Part shown: positions 61,986 through 64,000 of the stretch, one piece after another
Layout of the letters: every line of letters starts with the position of its first letter
Numbering within the stretch: position 1 is the stretch's first letter
Assembly (NCBI RefSeq): GCF_001613205.1
Contig: NZ_BDBX01000031.1
Location: forward strand, 1-64,000
Direction of reading: 5' to 3'
Source: Nocardia sienata NBRC 100364
Lineage (GTDB): Bacteria; Actinomycetota; Actinomycetes; Mycobacteriales; Mycobacteriaceae
Length of the DNA stretch: 64,000 nucleotides
Position numbers and translations under genes: made by a program
Notes under the pieces: model-generated
Database searches by the model: none
Told to the model about the DNA's origin: nothing
Seen by the model: the letters and a program-made list of their open reading frames with translations, nothing else

Positions 61986-62843
61986 TCAGGACCGGAAGCG
62001 GGCCAGCTCTTCGCGGGCCGCTTCGCCGGATTCGCCGAGGTCGCTACGGCCGAACACATCCCAGCGCCGCAGCAGCGGCGCGAAGATCAGCTCGTCCTGC
62101 TTCTCCGGATCGTAGATACCGGCATCGGCCAGCGCCTCGTCGCTGCTGCGCCCGTCGGGCAGAGTGACCGAGGGGACCCGGAACGCGGCGACCTGGTCGG
62201 CGACGGCACGCATGGTCTGGTCCGGGGCCTCGTCGAAACCGGCTGCGACGAGGTCGGCGAATACCGCGGCCTGCCGCTCATCGTCTTCCGCGATCCGCTC
62301 GCTGATCGCGGTGATCAGCGGGTTCTCCCCGAGCGCGGCGGTATTGCGATGGCGCACGGCGGCGGCCGTCTCCTCGAACGCGCAGGCGGCCAGCACATCC
62401 AGCAGATGCAGCGGTGCGCGCCGGAAACCGTCGGTCATATGACCCATCCGCAGTCGTTCCAGCTCCACCGGGTCGCAGGCACGGGTGACCATCAGGTAGT
62501 TGCGGATCACCACGGAGTGCCGGGCCTCCTCGGCGGTCCAGCGGCCCACCCAGCGCCACCACGCGCCGGTGCGCAGATATTTGCCGATCTCGCGGTGGTA
62601 CGAGGGCAGATTGTCGGCGATCAACACGCTCACGGTGAGCGCCAGCCGGGCGGTATCGCTGAGCTCGGACTGCGCGGGGTCCCAGTCCTCGCCGCCGAGG
62701 AAAGCGAAGTTGCGACCGTCGTCCCACGGGACGAAGTCGTGCGGCTGCCATTCGTCGGCGATCTCGGTATGGCGCCGCATGGTCAGTTCCACCTCTACCG
62801 CGAGCGATTCCAGCAGGTCGCGGTCGGTCAACAGTTTCTGCAC
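61986..62843 (-). CDS. desA2: Acyl-ACP desaturase-like protein (DesA2-like) with altered iron site
   Basis: 285 aa ferritin-like protein of the acyl-ACP desaturase family, DesA2 branch. Conserved: NFAFLGGEDWDPAQS, WTAEEARHS (first EExxH, His109), and a helix aligned to the second motif. There the usual DEVRH reads DDERQ (about 187-191): the ligand Glu is Asp188 and the ligand His is Gln191. It may therefore bind one or no iron. GTG 62843 is preceded by TACCGT-N6. In M. tuberculosis desA2 lies beside glyA; here it is near fum. Confidence 0.85.
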   Translation of the reverse strand: MQKLLTDRDLLESLAVEVELTMRRHTEIADEWQPHDFVPWDDGRNFAFLGGEDWDPAQSELSDTARLALTVSVLIADNLPSYHREIGKYLRTGAWWRWVGRWTAEEARHSVVIRNYLMVTRACDPVELERLRMGHMTDGFRRAPLHLLDVLAACAFEETAAAVRHRNTAALGENPLITAISERIAEDDERQAAVFADLVAAGFDEAPDQTMRAVADQVAAFRVPSVTLPDGRSSDEALADAGIYDPEKQDELIFAPLLRRWDVFGRSDLGESGEAAREELARFRS

Positions 62844-63045
62844 GCACACACGGTAGCGGGTCGGACCGCGTACGGGGTGAGCGCCGGGGCCGGGTTGGGG
62901 AATATCGGCGATCCGGCCGGCGCGGGTGGGGTACTCGCACAATCGGCCCATTCCCCGGAAGTGAACGGAGATTCCGGATCATCCGACGCGCGGGCTCGGC
63001 TGGCGCCCGGGGCGCCCACTCCCGCGGGCGCCCCGAGCACTGGAT

Positions 63046-63669
63046 TCACTTCTCGGTGACCGTGGTGGAACGGTCCGAGGAGTTCCAGGTGATGGTGCCG
63101 CCCTCGAACTCGCTCTTCTTGCCCTCCGGGGTGGTCTCCTCGTCGGAGGTGGGGAAGCCGAGTTGGCCGTCCGCGCCGCCGTTGGCCTCCCATGCCTCGC
63201 GGATATCGCCCCAGACGATATGGGCGCCGGTGTCCTCGCTGAAGAAGACGGTGCCGCCGGAGAAGTTCTGGTACCGACCGCCGTCACCGGCGACCTGCTC
63301 CTCGCCCTCGGGCATACCGAGTGTGCCGGTCGGACCGCCGGCCTCGGTGTACTTCTGATAGATGCTGCCCTTCACGGCGACTTCGTTGCCGTCCGGGGTC
63401 TGCACCCTGGTTTCGCCGGCATCGGCATTGGGGTCCTCGTCAGGGGTGGCCGAGCCCTCGGCGCCTGTCGTCTCGGTGGGCGAGCCCTCGGCGCCCGGGG
63501 AGGCGGAGGGGGCGCCGGTGCCGGTGTTGCCGCCGGGCATCACCGCCGAGGTCAGGGAGCCGACGGTATCCGACACCGAGTTGTCGTCGTCACCGCAACC
63601 GGCGACGAGCAGCCCCGCGGCGGCGAGTGCCATGGTGAATCCGGCCGAACGTCGAGCGAAGTGGTGCAT
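63046..63669 (-). CDS. LGFP-repeat lipoprotein
   Basis: 207 aa lipoprotein. Signal peptide with lipobox VAGC, a Ser/Thr/Gly/Glu linker to about residue 95, then two LGFP-type repeats (YQKYTEAGGPTGTLGMPEG ... ADGQLGFPTSDE). LGFP proteins bind or remodel the mycolic-acid cell wall in Corynebacteriales. ATG 63669 has AGAGG 6 nt upstream; ATG 63675 is too close. Confidence 0.88.
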   Translation of the reverse strand: MHHFARRSAGFTMALAAAGLLVAGCGDDDNSVSDTVGSLTSAVMPGGNTGTGAPSASPGAEGSPTETTGAEGSATPDEDPNADAGETRVQTPDGNEVAVKGSIYQKYTEAGGPTGTLGMPEGEEQVAGDGGRYQNFSGGTVFFSEDTGAHIVWGDIREAWEANGGADGQLGFPTSDEETTPEGKKSEFEGGTITWNSSDRSTTVTEK

Positions 63670-63892
63670 GTCCATCCTCTCGCGACAGGCCGGTGTGATG
63701 GACGGGCAGGTCGTGGTGGTTCATCACTCCGGCTGTGGGTTCGGCAACGCGGCGGCTACCGGGCGCGAATATCCGTGACGTTGCCAGTTCGGTGGCCACG
63801 CGGATATTACCCGCAAACATCGAGGATAGATCCGTATGCCGGAAAGTTGCTGGACACGGCGGGTGTGTGCCCGGCGCGCCGGAGAGGCCCTG

Positions 63893-63920
63893 TGCGGTCC
63901 GGAGGAGTGCCCGGACCGCA
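63893..63920. terminator. Terminator after glpX
   Basis: TGCGGTCCGG pairs perfectly with CCGGACCGCA (10 bp) around an 8-nt loop, 10 bp past the glpX stop on the minus strand. Confidence 0.75.
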
Positions 63921-63930
63921 CGCGCGCCGA

Positions 63931-64000
63931 TCAGGGCAGCGGCGGGGCGGCGTGCTCGTCGCCGTGGAAATCGACCGACGAGTATTCGCGCAGTTTCGTG
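63931..64000 (-). CDS. glpX: Class II fructose-1,6-bisphosphatase, 3' end (partial)
   Basis: The last 22 codons of a minus-strand gene that continues beyond the window. They read KLREYSSVDFHGDEHAAPPLP-stop, which matches the C-terminus of mycobacterial GlpX (KLNEYSAIDFTGD...PLP), the gluconeogenic phosphatase. Rv1099c (glpX) follows Rv1098c (fum) in M. tuberculosis, so synteny agrees. Confidence 0.8.
   Translation of the reverse strand, partial: TKLREYSSVDFHGDEHAAPPLP

Overview
The window is high-GC actinobacterial DNA, most likely from Nocardia or a close relative in the Nocardiaceae. Reasons: a mycothiol-conjugate amidase (mca), an LGFP-repeat lipoprotein, an ImuA'-ImuB mutasome under a mycobacterial-type LexA box, many GTG starts, and a gene order that follows the Mycobacterium tuberculosis Rv1074c-Rv1099c segment. 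All family calls come from reading motifs in the translations; no database was searched.

Layout. (1) 1-13.4 kb: a LuxR-type response regulator, an RsmC/RlmG-like rRNA methyltransferase, two small lipoproteins, the SOS-controlled imuA'-imuB pair, a Ser/Thr kinase, a Bax-inhibitor-1 membrane protein, a glycerophosphodiester phosphodiesterase, a PAS-ANTAR regulator, a divergent HTH regulator/SDR pair and a GAP-family membrane protein. (2) 13.6-18.7 kb: a tightly packed five-gene minus-strand locus (cupin-like protein, asparagine-synthetase-like enzyme, membrane protein with an acidic tail, and two paralogues that I read as degenerate Spo11/TopoVI-A-like proteins). This is the best candidate for an undescribed system. 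(3) 18.9-22.4 kb: accessory genes: an XRE-TPR regulator, two small unknowns, an AlkD-like protein and a VapBC toxin-antitoxin pair. (4) 22.5-33.9 kb: the conserved core fadA3-like, SGNH hydrolase, cbs, metB, greA, DUF4307, mca and Rv1083-like, with an inserted channel-like protein, two small genes and an acyl-CoA dehydrogenase. (5) 34.2-46.6 kb: an Rv1084-like thioredoxin-fold protein surrounded by accessory genes (Nudix, NDH-2-like, RidA/WYL pair, a three-gene NmrA/NTF2/hydrolase operon, LuxR-DUF2306/TetR, adenylate cyclase). (6) 46.7-64.0 kb: core again: hemolysin III, short Z-prenyl transferase, coaA, glyA, phoH2, fumarase, desA2-like and the 3' end of glpX, with an inserted DUF885 peptidase-like gene, an epoxide hydrolase/TetR pair and an aldehyde dehydrogenase-DUF779 operon.

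Functional links. cbs and metB are the two halves of transsulfuration metabolism, and Mca belongs to the cysteine-derived mycothiol system, so the core is rich in sulfur metabolism. imuA'-imuB would be induced by DNA damage through the LexA box at 5778. Three divergent regulator/target pairs have visible inverted-repeat operators (39032, 44250, 56910).

Transcription features. Convergent gene pairs are mostly separated by strong symmetrical hairpins. At least nine genes show TANNNT followed by 6-7 nt and then the start codon, the signature of leaderless transcripts, which I used to choose starts. No rRNA, tRNA, insertion sequence, prophage or CRISPR array was seen.
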